Made by a program: the position numbers and the translations under genes. From positions 186,001 to 250,000 of the forward strand of contig NZ_FTOV01000006.1 in NCBI RefSeq assembly GCF_900156825.1: 64,000 nt of DNA, written 5' to 3'. This document shows positions 26,048 to 34,082 of this stretch, in pieces. The DNA comes from Chryseobacterium gambrini (GTDB taxonomy: Bacteria; Bacteroidota; Bacteroidia; Flavobacteriales; Weeksellaceae). Below the pieces are notes generated by a model that saw only the letters and a program-made list of their open reading frames with translations, did not search any database and was not told the origin of the DNA. Numbering within the stretch: position 1 is the stretch's first letter; each line of letters starts with the position of its first letter.

Positions 26048-26719
26048 TTAATGTACTTTTTTTTCTTTATAACTTTTTTTCCAACTGGCGTATCCCTGAA
26101 TCGCCATAAATGTAAATACCAAATATTGAACCGAAGTGATTCCGAGTTCCTTATAAATCATCATCGGAATGCAGATAAAATCTCCTATGATCCAGAAAAT
26201 CCAGTTCTCTATGCGTCTTTTCGCCATAAACCTCATCCCCACCAGAAAAATAGAAGTGGTAATCACATCCAGCCAGTTTCCCCAGTCCAAATGATCCAAA
26301 CCTAAATCCACACCTTTCATGGAAAACTTATTGTCAATATAAGGCTTGAAATAATACACTACCGTTACTAAAATTAAACTTAAGACGAAAAGTAAAATTC
26401 CGTACAGCCATTCTTTTTTGGATGCCCAGCTTACTTCCACATGAACGTGATCCTGGGAACTTTTTCCCCACAGAATCCATCCGTAAACACTCATTACAGT
26501 ATAATAAACATTAATCATACAGTCTCCGAGCAGCCCGAAATTAAAAAGAATATACACATAAATTAAAGTTGAAACAATTCCTGTAGGATAAACCCAGATA
26601 TTTTTTTTAATGGAAAAATAAACACTTAAAATTCCGAATACCGTAGCCGAAAATTCCAGCAAAATCTGCGTAGCAGAGTAGGTTTCATAAGGTTTTATGA
26701 AAAGATCATATACATTCAT
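26048..26719 (-). CDS. pnuC: Nicotinamide riboside / NMN-type transporter PnuC
   Basis: 223 residues with about seven membrane helices and the PnuC pattern (VYGWILWGK, the LDVITTSIFLVGMRFMAKR region, ENWIFWIIGD). PnuC carriers import nicotinamide riboside by facilitated diffusion; some Bacteroidetes paralogues (PnuT) carry thiamine. No TPP or NAD riboswitch is visible in the ~165 bases upstream, which favours the NAD-precursor role. It has a leaderless-type promoter and likely shares a transcript with the downstream lipoprotein (4-base gap). Confidence 0.9.
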   Translation of the reverse strand: MNVYDLFIKPYETYSATQILLEFSATVFGILSVYFSIKKNIWVYPTGIVSTLIYVYILFNFGLLGDCMINVYYTVMSVYGWILWGKSSQDHVHVEVSWASKKEWLYGILLFVLSLILVTVVYYFKPYIDNKFSMKGVDLGLDHLDWGNWLDVITTSIFLVGMRFMAKRRIENWIFWIIGDFICIPMMIYKELGITSVQYLVFTFMAIQGYASWKKSYKEKKVH

Positions 26720-26724
26720 GCGGT

Positions 26725-26732
26725 CAAAAGTA
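26725..26732 (-). promoter_or_regulatory. -7 box TACTTTTG of pnuC (leaderless)
   Basis: On the minus strand TACTTTTG is followed by five bases and then the pnuC ATG (26717-26719). A TTG at 26754-26756 lies about 21 bases upstream as a partial -33 element. Confidence 0.55.
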
Positions 26733-26884
26733 AATAAAAAAACACTTACTTTGCAATGATTTAAATATTATGAAAATCAGATTTTTAAGTTTCATAATTT
26801 AAAATTAACAAGGAAAAATTATTAATAAACGTTAATGTTTCTAAATTTTTTATATTTTCGTAAATCTTTAATAAATAATAAAAT

Positions 26885-28402
26885 ATGTCTAAAATTTGGA
26901 CCAAAAAACCGATGAGTGCTTTCGAAAATGATATGAAAAGCAGTCAGCTCAAAAGAGTACTCGGTAAATGGAGTCTTACAGCTATCGGAATCGGGGCTAT
27001 TATTGGTGGAGGAATTTTCGTACTTACAGGAACCGGAGCGTATTATCATGCGGGACCTGCATTGGCTCTTTCCTTCATTATTGCCGGAATTGCTTGTGTA
27101 TTTGCAGCGTTGTGTTACTCAGAATTTGCATCTATTCTGCCTGTTGAAGGTTCTGCGTATGCGTATGCGTACGGAACAGTGGGAGAAATATTTGCATGGA
27201 TCATCGGTTGGGGACTCATCCTCGAGTATGCGATGGGATCTATGACAGTAGCCGTTTCCTGGTCGGGATATTTTAATAAGTTGTTAAAAATGTTCGGTCT
27301 TCATCTTCCGGATTACCTTACCTCAGATCCAGCAAGTTATTCAGGAGAAGGTTTTTCAATGAATTTACCGGCATTCCTTATCGTAATTTTTGTAATTTCT
27401 ATCCTTATCAAAGGAACTAAAGAAGCTGCAAAAGCAAATAACCTTATCGTAATCATGAAGGTTTCTGCGGTTCTTTTCGTGATTATTGCCGGAGCATTCT
27501 TCATTAATGCAGATAACTGGAATCCTTTCATTCCTGCTGCTACAATGGTAAAAGAAGGAGAAAATCTTAAAGAAGCTTACGGTATTCAGGGTATTATTTC
27601 CGGAGCGGCGGCAATTTTCTTTGCGTATGTAGGTTTCGATGCCGTTTCTACACAGGCTGGAGAAGCGATCAACCCGAAAAAAGATGTTCCGTTTGCGATC
27701 ATTGTTTCACTTTTGGTTTGTACAGGATTATATATTTTGGTATCTCTTGTTTTAACAGGGATGATGCATTACTCAGACTTCAATCCTCAGGGAAAATATC
27801 CGGACGCAATTAAAGCACCTGTAGCGTATGCATTCGAAATTGCAGGACAGGGTTGGGCTGGATACATCATCACGATTGCAGCAACTGTAGGTTTAATTTC
27901 CGTATTGATGGTAATGATCATGGGACAATCCAGAATTTTCCTGGGAATGTCTAAAGACGGTCTTATTCCTAAAATGTTCAGCGATGTTCATCCGGTAAGA
28001 AAAACACCGGCTAAAAGTTTAATGCTTTTAGGAATCATTATCGCTACTGTTGCAGCGTTTACACCAATTAGTAAACTGGCAGATATGACGAGTTTCGGTA
28101 CTTTATTCGCATTTACAATGGTTTGTGTTGCGGTTTGGATCTTAAGAAAAAAAGAACCGAATATGCCAAGAACATTTAAAGTTCCTGCACTTCCTGTAAT
28201 CGCAACATTAGGAATCTGCATCAACCTTTATCTGATCTGGAACTTAAGCCACGAGGCAAAATACCTTTCCATGGCTTGGTTAGCGCTTGGTGTGGTCATT
28301 TACTTTACGTACAGTTTAAGAAACAGTAAACTTCACAAAGTGGGTTATGGCGAAACGTTCAAAGCAGAGCAGGAGCCGTTAGAAAAACCTGATTTAGATT
28401 AA
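26885..28402 (+). CDS. APC-family amino acid permease
   Basis: 505 residues with about twelve membrane helices. The N-terminal motif GIGAIIGGGIFVLTGTGAYYHAGPAL is the APC substrate-site signature (unwound TM1), followed by SEFASILPVEGSAYAYAY. It resembles cationic/branched amino acid antiporters and YfnA-type symporters. Inner membrane; proton-coupled amino acid uptake is most likely. Monocistronic, closed by the perfect palindrome at 28427. Confidence 0.9.
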   Translation: MSKIWTKKPMSAFENDMKSSQLKRVLGKWSLTAIGIGAIIGGGIFVLTGTGAYYHAGPALALSFIIAGIACVFAALCYSEFASILPVEGSAYAYAYGTVGEIFAWIIGWGLILEYAMGSMTVAVSWSGYFNKLLKMFGLHLPDYLTSDPASYSGEGFSMNLPAFLIVIFVISILIKGTKEAAKANNLIVIMKVSAVLFVIIAGAFFINADNWNPFIPAATMVKEGENLKEAYGIQGIISGAAAIFFAYVGFDAVSTQAGEAINPKKDVPFAIIVSLLVCTGLYILVSLVLTGMMHYSDFNPQGKYPDAIKAPVAYAFEIAGQGWAGYIITIAATVGLISVLMVMIMGQSRIFLGMSKDGLIPKMFSDVHPVRKTPAKSLMLLGIIIATVAAFTPISKLADMTSFGTLFAFTMVCVAVWILRKKEPNMPRTFKVPALPVIATLGICINLYLIWNLSHEAKYLSMAWLALGVVIYFTYSLRNSKLHKVGYGETFKAEQEPLEKPDLD

Positions 28403-28426
28403 AATTTTATAAATAGATCAAATAAA

Positions 28427-28450
28427 ATCCACAGAATTCTGTGGATTTTT
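28427..28450. terminator. Palindromic terminator after the permease gene
   Basis: ATCCACAGAATTCTGTGGAT (28427-28446) is a perfect 20-base palindrome followed by a T run. The T run continues into TATTTTTG, the -7 box of the next gene. Confidence 0.8.
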
Positions 28451-28458
28451 TATTTTTG
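28451..28458 (+). promoter_or_regulatory. -7 box TATTTTTG of the BNR-like gene
   Basis: TATTTTTG followed by five bases and the ATG at 28464, so a leaderless start is likely. The upstream -33 region is occupied by the terminator palindrome and has no TTTG, so the match could be partly due to the T tract. Confidence 0.45.
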
Positions 28459-28463
28459 TGAAT

Positions 28464-29477
28464 ATGAAAAAGCTTTTACCATTTTTACTGTCATTCTCCG
28501 GGATTTTTACATTTTCTCAGCAGATTGAAAGTTCAGAAACAATTTTAAACGACAAAATCAGCATCAGAGCCATTGAAATCTACGATAACAAAGTCTGGTA
28601 CAGCGGAACGGATTCTAAGTTTGGTTATGTTGATTTAAAAGATTCTGGCAATCAGAAACAGATTAAATTATCGGAAAAGAAATTGCAGTTCCGTACTTTG
28701 GGACAGGATAAAAAGGCTTTTTATGCCATCAATATCGAAAGTCCCGCTGAGTTTTTTAAGATCGATAAAAAAAGCTTGAAATATGAAGTAGTATTTAGAG
28801 ATACTGTGAAAACGGCTTTTTATGATGCGCTTCATTTTGTGAATGATAAACTGGCTTATACTTTCAGTGATGCTGACAAGGACAGCAAATTAAAACTTGC
28901 CAAATTTGATAACGGAAAATGGGCTATGCTTAAAAATGATGTCGTGCTGAATGAGGGAGAAGCAGCTTTTGCAGCAAGCAATACCAATATTTCATCCACC
29001 AAAAACTATTTATGGATTGCAACAGGAGGGAAAGCTTCAAGAATTTTAAAATTAAATTTTAAGAATAATCAGTTTAAAATCATCAAGACTCCGGTTATTC
29101 AGGGAGAATCTTCTCAGGGAATCTATTCCATCGATTTCTTAGACGATACATTCGGGATTGCGGTTGGTGGAGATTACACAAAACAGGAAGCTAATATCAA
29201 CAATATCGCCACAACCAATGACGGCGGAGAAACATGGCAAATCCAGGCTTCCGGAAAAAATGCAGGATATACAACCTGCGTGAAAATTAAACCAAATTCC
29301 AAAGGAAAAGAGATTATTTCTGTCGGAGATCGACACATCAGTTATTCTTCTGATTTCGGGAAAACGTGGAAGAAAATTTCAGAGGAGAAAGGTTTTTTTG
29401 TTTGTGAATGGGTAAATCAGGATACCGTTGTTTTTGCAGGAAATGGTAAAATTTCTGTCATGAAATTGAAATTCTGA
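28464..29477 (+). CDS. Exported BNR/Ycf48-like beta-propeller protein
   Basis: 337 residues from ATG 28464; the in-frame GTG six bases earlier is less likely because the -7 box reaches it. Signal peptide to about FTFSQ (residue 18). The mature part has sialidase-type Asp-box/BNR features (TTNDGGETWQIQ and SSDFGKTWKK) and the overall look of photosystem II assembly factor-like (Ycf48) beta-propellers widespread in Bacteroidetes. Periplasmic or surface. No catalytic residues recognised. Confidence 0.82.
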   Translation: MKKLLPFLLSFSGIFTFSQQIESSETILNDKISIRAIEIYDNKVWYSGTDSKFGYVDLKDSGNQKQIKLSEKKLQFRTLGQDKKAFYAINIESPAEFFKIDKKSLKYEVVFRDTVKTAFYDALHFVNDKLAYTFSDADKDSKLKLAKFDNGKWAMLKNDVVLNEGEAAFAASNTNISSTKNYLWIATGGKASRILKLNFKNNQFKIIKTPVIQGESSQGIYSIDFLDDTFGIAVGGDYTKQEANINNIATTNDGGETWQIQASGKNAGYTTCVKIKPNSKGKEIISVGDRHISYSSDFGKTWKKISEEKGFFVCEWVNQDTVVFAGNGKISVMKLKF

Positions 29478-29575
29478 ATCTAAAGAATAGAATTTAACTT
29501 CATAAATTTCAAAAACGATTATTTTTTTGAACTTATCTTTGATGTCTTTATATGGAGTCTGTTTAAACTTTTTAT

Positions 29576-29742
29576 TTAACCGCAAAAGGTACAAAAGATA
29601 ACTAACCTTTTATTTAAAGTTGATCATTATAAATGAAAAAGTTCACCATAGTTTTTAAAAATCTTTGATTTTTATTCTTTTGAGCACTTTGAATATTATT
29701 GAAATTAGCTTTAACATTGTCTTTTGTGCCTTTTGTGGTTAA
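29576..29742. repeat. MITE-like element with imperfect 23-base terminal inverted repeats
   Basis: The left end starts TTAACCGCAAAAGGTACAAA (29576) and the right end is the complement of TTAACCACAAAAGGCACAAA (ending 29742), with three mismatches over 23 bases. The interior includes the AAATCTTTGATTTTT segment seen also near 4640 and 59575. No ORF inside, so a non-autonomous element. Confidence 0.7.
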
Positions 29743-29848
29743 TTCTGAAATTAGATTAAATATATTTAAATTCGGAATATTTAGACTCATTATAAATTTC
29801 ATAAAAACGACTAATATATTTCATGATACAAAATTCATCAGATATAGT

Positions 29849-29856
29849 TAATTTTG
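29849..29856 (+). promoter_or_regulatory. Candidate -7 box TAATTTTG of hemN
   Basis: TAATTTTG fits TAnnTTTG and lies 46 bases before the hemN ATG. No strong -33 box was found. Confidence 0.45.
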
Positions 29857-29902
29857 CATTGTGAAACCTGATTTCGGTTCACCTTAAAATTGTAAACAGA
29901 AA

Positions 29903-31261
29903 ATGAATTCTTTAATCGATAAATATAATATTCCCGGACCTCGTTACACTTCTTATCCTACCGTTCCTTATTGGGACGAAAATTCTTTTACTCCGGAATT
30001 GTGGAAGCAGAGTGTGATCCGAACATTCAAAGAAAGTAATGCAGAAGAGGGGATTTCCATATACATTCACCTTCCTTTTTGCGAAGCTTTATGTACGTTC
30101 TGCGCATGTCATAAAAGGATCACAAAACAACACAGCGTTGAAATTCCTTATCTCGAAAGTGTTTTGAAAGAGTGGCAGCTTTACCTTAAACTGTTTAACG
30201 AAAAGCCCAAACTGAAGGAATTGCATTTAGGAGGCGGAACTCCGACTTTTTTCTCTCCAAAAAACTTAAAAACCTTACTGGAAGGAATTTTTGAAACGGT
30301 GGAAATTGCCGAACATCAGGAATTTTCTTTTGAAGGACATCCGAATAATACCACGAAAGAACACCTTCAGACTTTGTACGATTTAGGCTTCAGAAGAGTA
30401 AGCTTTGGCGTTCAGGATTACGATCCGAAAGTGCAGAAAGCGATCAACAGAATCCAGTCTTTCGAAAAAGTGAGAGAAGTAACGGAATGGGCGAAAGAGA
30501 TCGGTTACAGAGGAATCAGTCACGATTTGGTTTTCGGACTTCCGCATCAGACTTGGGAAGCGATGGAAAGTACCATCCGCAAAACGATGGAATTAAAACC
30601 GGATCGATTGGCATTTTATTCTTACGCGCACGTTCCGTGGGTGAAAGGTGTCGGACAAAGAGGTTTTGATGAAAACGATTTGCCAAGTGGTGAAGAAAAA
30701 CGCCGTTTGTACGAAGACGGTAAAAAATTATTAGAAGAATTAGGCTACATCGAAGTCGGAATGGATCATTTTTCTCTGGAACATGACGATTTGTACCAGT
30801 CTCTGATTCAGAAGAAATTGCACAGAAATTTCATGGGCTATACCTCAAGCAAAACCCAGTTGATGGTTGGTTTGGGAATGTCTGCCATTTCAGATTCTTG
30901 GTATGCTTTTGCCCAGAATATCAAAACCGTGGAAGAATACCAGAAAATGGTGGAAGAAGGAGAAATTCCTGTCGTGAAAGGTCATATTCTGAATGATGAA
31001 GATCTTACGGTAAGAAGACATATTCTGAACCTGATGTGTCAGTTGGAAACCACTTTTGACATCAATAATTCTTTTCCTGAGCTTGAAAATGCATTTGAAA
31101 TGCTGAAAGAAATGGAAAATGATGAGCTGGTGGAAATTAACGGTCATCATATCCAGATTACAGAAAAAGGAAGAGCCTTTACGAGAAATGTAGCAATGGT
31201 TTTTGATCTCAGAATGATGAGAAACAAGCCGGAAACGAGAATTTTCTCGATGACGATATAA
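29903..31261 (+). CDS. hemN: Oxygen-independent coproporphyrinogen III oxidase (radical SAM)
   Basis: 452 residues, the HemN length. The radical-SAM cluster motif CxxxCxxC is Cys60, Cys64, Cys67 in HLPFCEALCTFCACH, and the following Cys69 matches HemN proper. The N-terminal PGPRYTSYPT is diagnostic of HemN rather than HemW. It decarboxylates coproporphyrinogen III to protoporphyrinogen IX for heme. Cytosolic. A membrane-protein gene follows after 4 bases. Confidence 0.94.
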   Translation: MNSLIDKYNIPGPRYTSYPTVPYWDENSFTPELWKQSVIRTFKESNAEEGISIYIHLPFCEALCTFCACHKRITKQHSVEIPYLESVLKEWQLYLKLFNEKPKLKELHLGGGTPTFFSPKNLKTLLEGIFETVEIAEHQEFSFEGHPNNTTKEHLQTLYDLGFRRVSFGVQDYDPKVQKAINRIQSFEKVREVTEWAKEIGYRGISHDLVFGLPHQTWEAMESTIRKTMELKPDRLAFYSYAHVPWVKGVGQRGFDENDLPSGEEKRRLYEDGKKLLEELGYIEVGMDHFSLEHDDLYQSLIQKKLHRNFMGYTSSKTQLMVGLGMSAISDSWYAFAQNIKTVEEYQKMVEEGEIPVVKGHILNDEDLTVRRHILNLMCQLETTFDINNSFPELENAFEMLKEMENDELVEINGHHIQITEKGRAFTRNVAMVFDLRMMRNKPETRIFSMTI

Positions 31262-31265
31262 TGGC

Positions 31266-32477
31266 ATGAACAGAAAATTTCTTTTGATATTTCTTTATCT
31301 GTATGCGCTGATTTTCAGTGTTTCAAAAACAATAAGGATTCCGAATGAATGGGCAAGATCTCATTGGTTGCTGGATTACAGATTTGGATTTATCAAAAGA
31401 GGTTTAGCCGGAGAATTATTTGGTTTTCTGTCGCAGAAAAATCAATTTTCAATAACCGTTCTTTCAGCAGGGATCTTATGTTTACTGTACTTTTTAATTT
31501 TAAAAATTGCATTAAAATCCACCTTAAGTTTTCAGAAAAGTTTTTACAGGATTTTATTCTTTGTCATTTTTCTGCTTTCCCAATACATCGTTTTTTCTGC
31601 TCATTTAATCGGCTATTTGGATCATGTTATTTTCCTGCTGACTATTTTATCAGTGTACCTGATCGGGCGGGGAAAGTTATTTTTATCTTCGTTGGTGGCG
31701 GTTTTCAGCATTTTTATTCACGAGATTTCTCTTTTTCTGATGCTTCCTGTCTGTTGTTTTTCCATTATTATGAATGAAACTTCAATACAGCAGTTTTCAT
31801 TCAGAGATATTTTTTCGAAACATCTTTTAAAGAAATTTGGTGTATTTATTATTCTGCCTCTTTTTGCTGTGTTTTCAATTTCTTTTTTTCAGGAAATTTA
31901 TGGAGGAAATTATTATTCTGAAATTTTCAGCTATCTGAAAGGCTCATCAATTTCACCAAAAGTTGCAGATTCTGTTTCCGGAGCCTATACAAAAAGCTTT
32001 TCGTATTATTTTAAAGATCAGTATGTGCATTTTATACAAAGGCTGTTTATATCTAAAGCGACGATATTTTACGGAATTCCGCTTCTTTTTTCTTTATGGA
32101 TGATGTTTAAGGAATTCAAATTACAGAAGAATATTCAGTTGTTCATACTTTTGGCATCAGTTTCTTTTATTCCGTTGCTGTTGCATGCCATCGCTTATGA
32201 TACCTACAGAATCTGGAGTTTCCCTTTTATGATTCTGTTTTTAATTTTCTGGATTTTAAGCTCAAAATATGAAAAGAAGGTACATCAGACAAAGCCGGTA
32301 TCGATTCCGGAAATTGTATTTTTTATGGTTGCTTTCTTTTTTGTAACCCTGATTCCCAATTTTTTATTTGATGATGAAACGGAGAGGTTTTCTTTATGGA
32401 TGAGGCTCATTTTAATCCTTCCGATTCTTTCAATTCTTTATTTTTTTGAAAAAAGCTTCAATCAGAAAACCGACTGA
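31266..32477 (+). CDS. Multi-pass membrane protein of unknown function (possible GT-C-like)
   Basis: 403 residues with about ten hydrophobic segments. An N-terminal stretch HWLLDYRFGFIKRGLAGELF sits in a loop between early helices, and IFIHEISLFL contributes a His-Glu pair in the membrane region. The topology and the early charged loop are reminiscent of GT-C glycosyltransferases and EpsG-like proteins, but I do not see a decisive motif. Translationally close to hemN (4-base gap). Function unknown. Confidence 0.7.
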   Translation: MNRKFLLIFLYLYALIFSVSKTIRIPNEWARSHWLLDYRFGFIKRGLAGELFGFLSQKNQFSITVLSAGILCLLYFLILKIALKSTLSFQKSFYRILFFVIFLLSQYIVFSAHLIGYLDHVIFLLTILSVYLIGRGKLFLSSLVAVFSIFIHEISLFLMLPVCCFSIIMNETSIQQFSFRDIFSKHLLKKFGVFIILPLFAVFSISFFQEIYGGNYYSEIFSYLKGSSISPKVADSVSGAYTKSFSYYFKDQYVHFIQRLFISKATIFYGIPLLFSLWMMFKEFKLQKNIQLFILLASVSFIPLLLHAIAYDTYRIWSFPFMILFLIFWILSSKYEKKVHQTKPVSIPEIVFFMVAFFFVTLIPNFLFDDETERFSLWMRLILILPILSILYFFEKSFNQKTD

Positions 32478-32502
32478 AGCCTATTAAAAACTGTTTGAAA
32501 AT

Positions 32503-33867
32503 TTATTTAATTATTATTTTTTTGCTGTAAGATTTTTCATTTCCTGAATTTAAGTTGATGAAATAAACTCCCGAAGGAATTCCTGAAATATTTACACTGT
32601 TGTCATTTTCAATTTTTCCCTGTTCCAAAACCTTTCTTCCTTCAAAACTGATGATCTCAACCGTTGTGTTTTTATCCTTCACGCCCTCGATGAAAATCTT
32701 TTTAGAAGCAGGATTCGGATAAACTTTTATCTGGTTTGAAAGGTCACTTTCCTGAACTCCTAAAGTTGTAGTTGTAATTCTGAAAATTTTACCGCTGTTA
32801 ACGGCAGCTACAAAAAGCTCATTTTGATTATTCACTCCGAATGTTGAAAAATTATTGCCTGAAAAAGCGGGCGTCCACGTGATCGAATCATCGGAATTCA
32901 GACTTCCGATCTGCGTGGAGCAGTAATCTGCAAAAAAATACCTTCCTTGCAATGCTGGAAACTGTGTCCCTCTGTAAACATAACCTCCCGTTATCGAACA
33001 TTTTCCTCCGGAATGATCATAGGCTGCAACAGGAAAAGTCATCGTCGATTGCACAGCGCAACCTGCCGTATTGTACGTGTTATTTCCTTCATAACAGCGC
33101 CATCCGTAGTTAATTCCGGCTTGTGTTAAAGGCATTCTGTTGATTTCTTCAATCTGTCCCTGTCCCACATCGGCAATCATTACGTTACCTGAAACAGTAT
33201 CGAAATTAAACTTCCACGCATTTCTCAATCCGTAAGCCCAGACTTCATCGGCTCCGTCAACTCCCACAAAAGGATTTCCGGGCGGAATGTTGTACGCTCC
33301 GGTAGAATTGATGTCCAACCTCAGTAATTTACCCAAAAGAGAATTCTTATTCTGGGCATTATTGTTCGGATCGCCGCCGCTTCCGCCATCACCGGTAACC
33401 ACCCACAAATAACCATCCGGTGCAAAATGAATACTTCCACCATTATGGTTATCAAAAGGTTTTGGGAGATTCAGAACAATTTTTTCAGTTGCAGGATCGG
33501 CAACATCAGGATTGGCAGAACTTCTGGTGTATCTGGCTACAGTAATATTTCCGCCGGTGTCATTGTAATACACAAAAAAATACCCGTTTGTCGGGTATTG
33601 CGGGTGAAAAGCCAGTCCGAGAAGCCCTCTTTCTCCTCCGTAAGTGATTTTTGAGCTGATGTTTAAAAAATTAGTAGAGTTTACTGTTCCATTCGATTGT
33701 AAAATTTTAATGATTCCGTTTTGCTGAACAACAAACATCCGGCTGTCGTTGGCGTTGGTGATTTCTACGGGTGCCGTAAACCCGGTCGCAAATTCTTCCA
33801 GAGTAATGCTTTGGGCATTAAAGAGGAGGGAAGAAAAAATACCTGCGCAAAAAAGTAATTTTTTCAT
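32503..33867 (-). CDS. PQQ-dependent sugar dehydrogenase-like beta-propeller with T9SS sorting domain
   Basis: 454 residues. Signal peptide to about FNAQS (residue 20), then the glucose/sorbosone dehydrogenase propeller: GGERGLLGLAFHP, NHNGGSIHFAPDG, VTGDGGSGGD, YGLRNAWKF and the ITGGYVYRG segment. The C-terminal ~70 residues (VYPNPASKKIFIEG to YSKKIIIK) are a type A T9SS sorting domain. The expected role is extracellular oxidation of sugars or alcohols with PQQ; whether PQQ is really used is not shown. Stand-alone gene, divergent from secDF. Confidence 0.9.
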   Translation of the reverse strand: MKKLLFCAGIFSSLLFNAQSITLEEFATGFTAPVEITNANDSRMFVVQQNGIIKILQSNGTVNSTNFLNISSKITYGGERGLLGLAFHPQYPTNGYFFVYYNDTGGNITVARYTRSSANPDVADPATEKIVLNLPKPFDNHNGGSIHFAPDGYLWVVTGDGGSGGDPNNNAQNKNSLLGKLLRLDINSTGAYNIPPGNPFVGVDGADEVWAYGLRNAWKFNFDTVSGNVMIADVGQGQIEEINRMPLTQAGINYGWRCYEGNNTYNTAGCAVQSTMTFPVAAYDHSGGKCSITGGYVYRGTQFPALQGRYFFADYCSTQIGSLNSDDSITWTPAFSGNNFSTFGVNNQNELFVAAVNSGKIFRITTTTLGVQESDLSNQIKVYPNPASKKIFIEGVKDKNTTVEIISFEGRKVLEQGKIENDNSVNISGIPSGVYFINLNSGNEKSYSKKIIIK

Positions 33868-34045
33868 AATATTTTGATATTTAGTGTATTAAATCTGAAT
33901 GAAAATTTCATACCAATCAAACTTTGAAAAATTCATTAAAATATCACGAAAAAATTATTAAATCTTAAATGAAAATAAGAATGCCGATATATCTGAAAAT
34001 AAACGATTTCTGTTGTTAAAAATTCATAAAATTCAAGAAAATGAT

Positions 34046-34053
34046 TATATTTG
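34046..34053 (+). promoter_or_regulatory. Candidate -7 box TATATTTG of secDF
   Basis: TATATTTG matches the consensus, 29 bases before the secDF ATG. The -33 element is not obvious. Confidence 0.45.
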
Positions 34054-34082
34054 CCGACTTAATTTAACGTAGTTATAACAAA

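Larger units (their letters stand above)
29478..29902. other. 425-base intergenic region holding an inverted-repeat element
   Basis: No ORF of normal composition, no tRNA. It contains the 167-base inverted element (29576-29742) and the hemN promoter region. Confidence 0.7.

Noticed and set aside
26720..26884. TPP or NAD riboswitch upstream of pnuC
   Set aside because: The promoter lies directly at the ATG, so there is no leader to hold a riboswitch, and no conserved riboswitch motif is visible.
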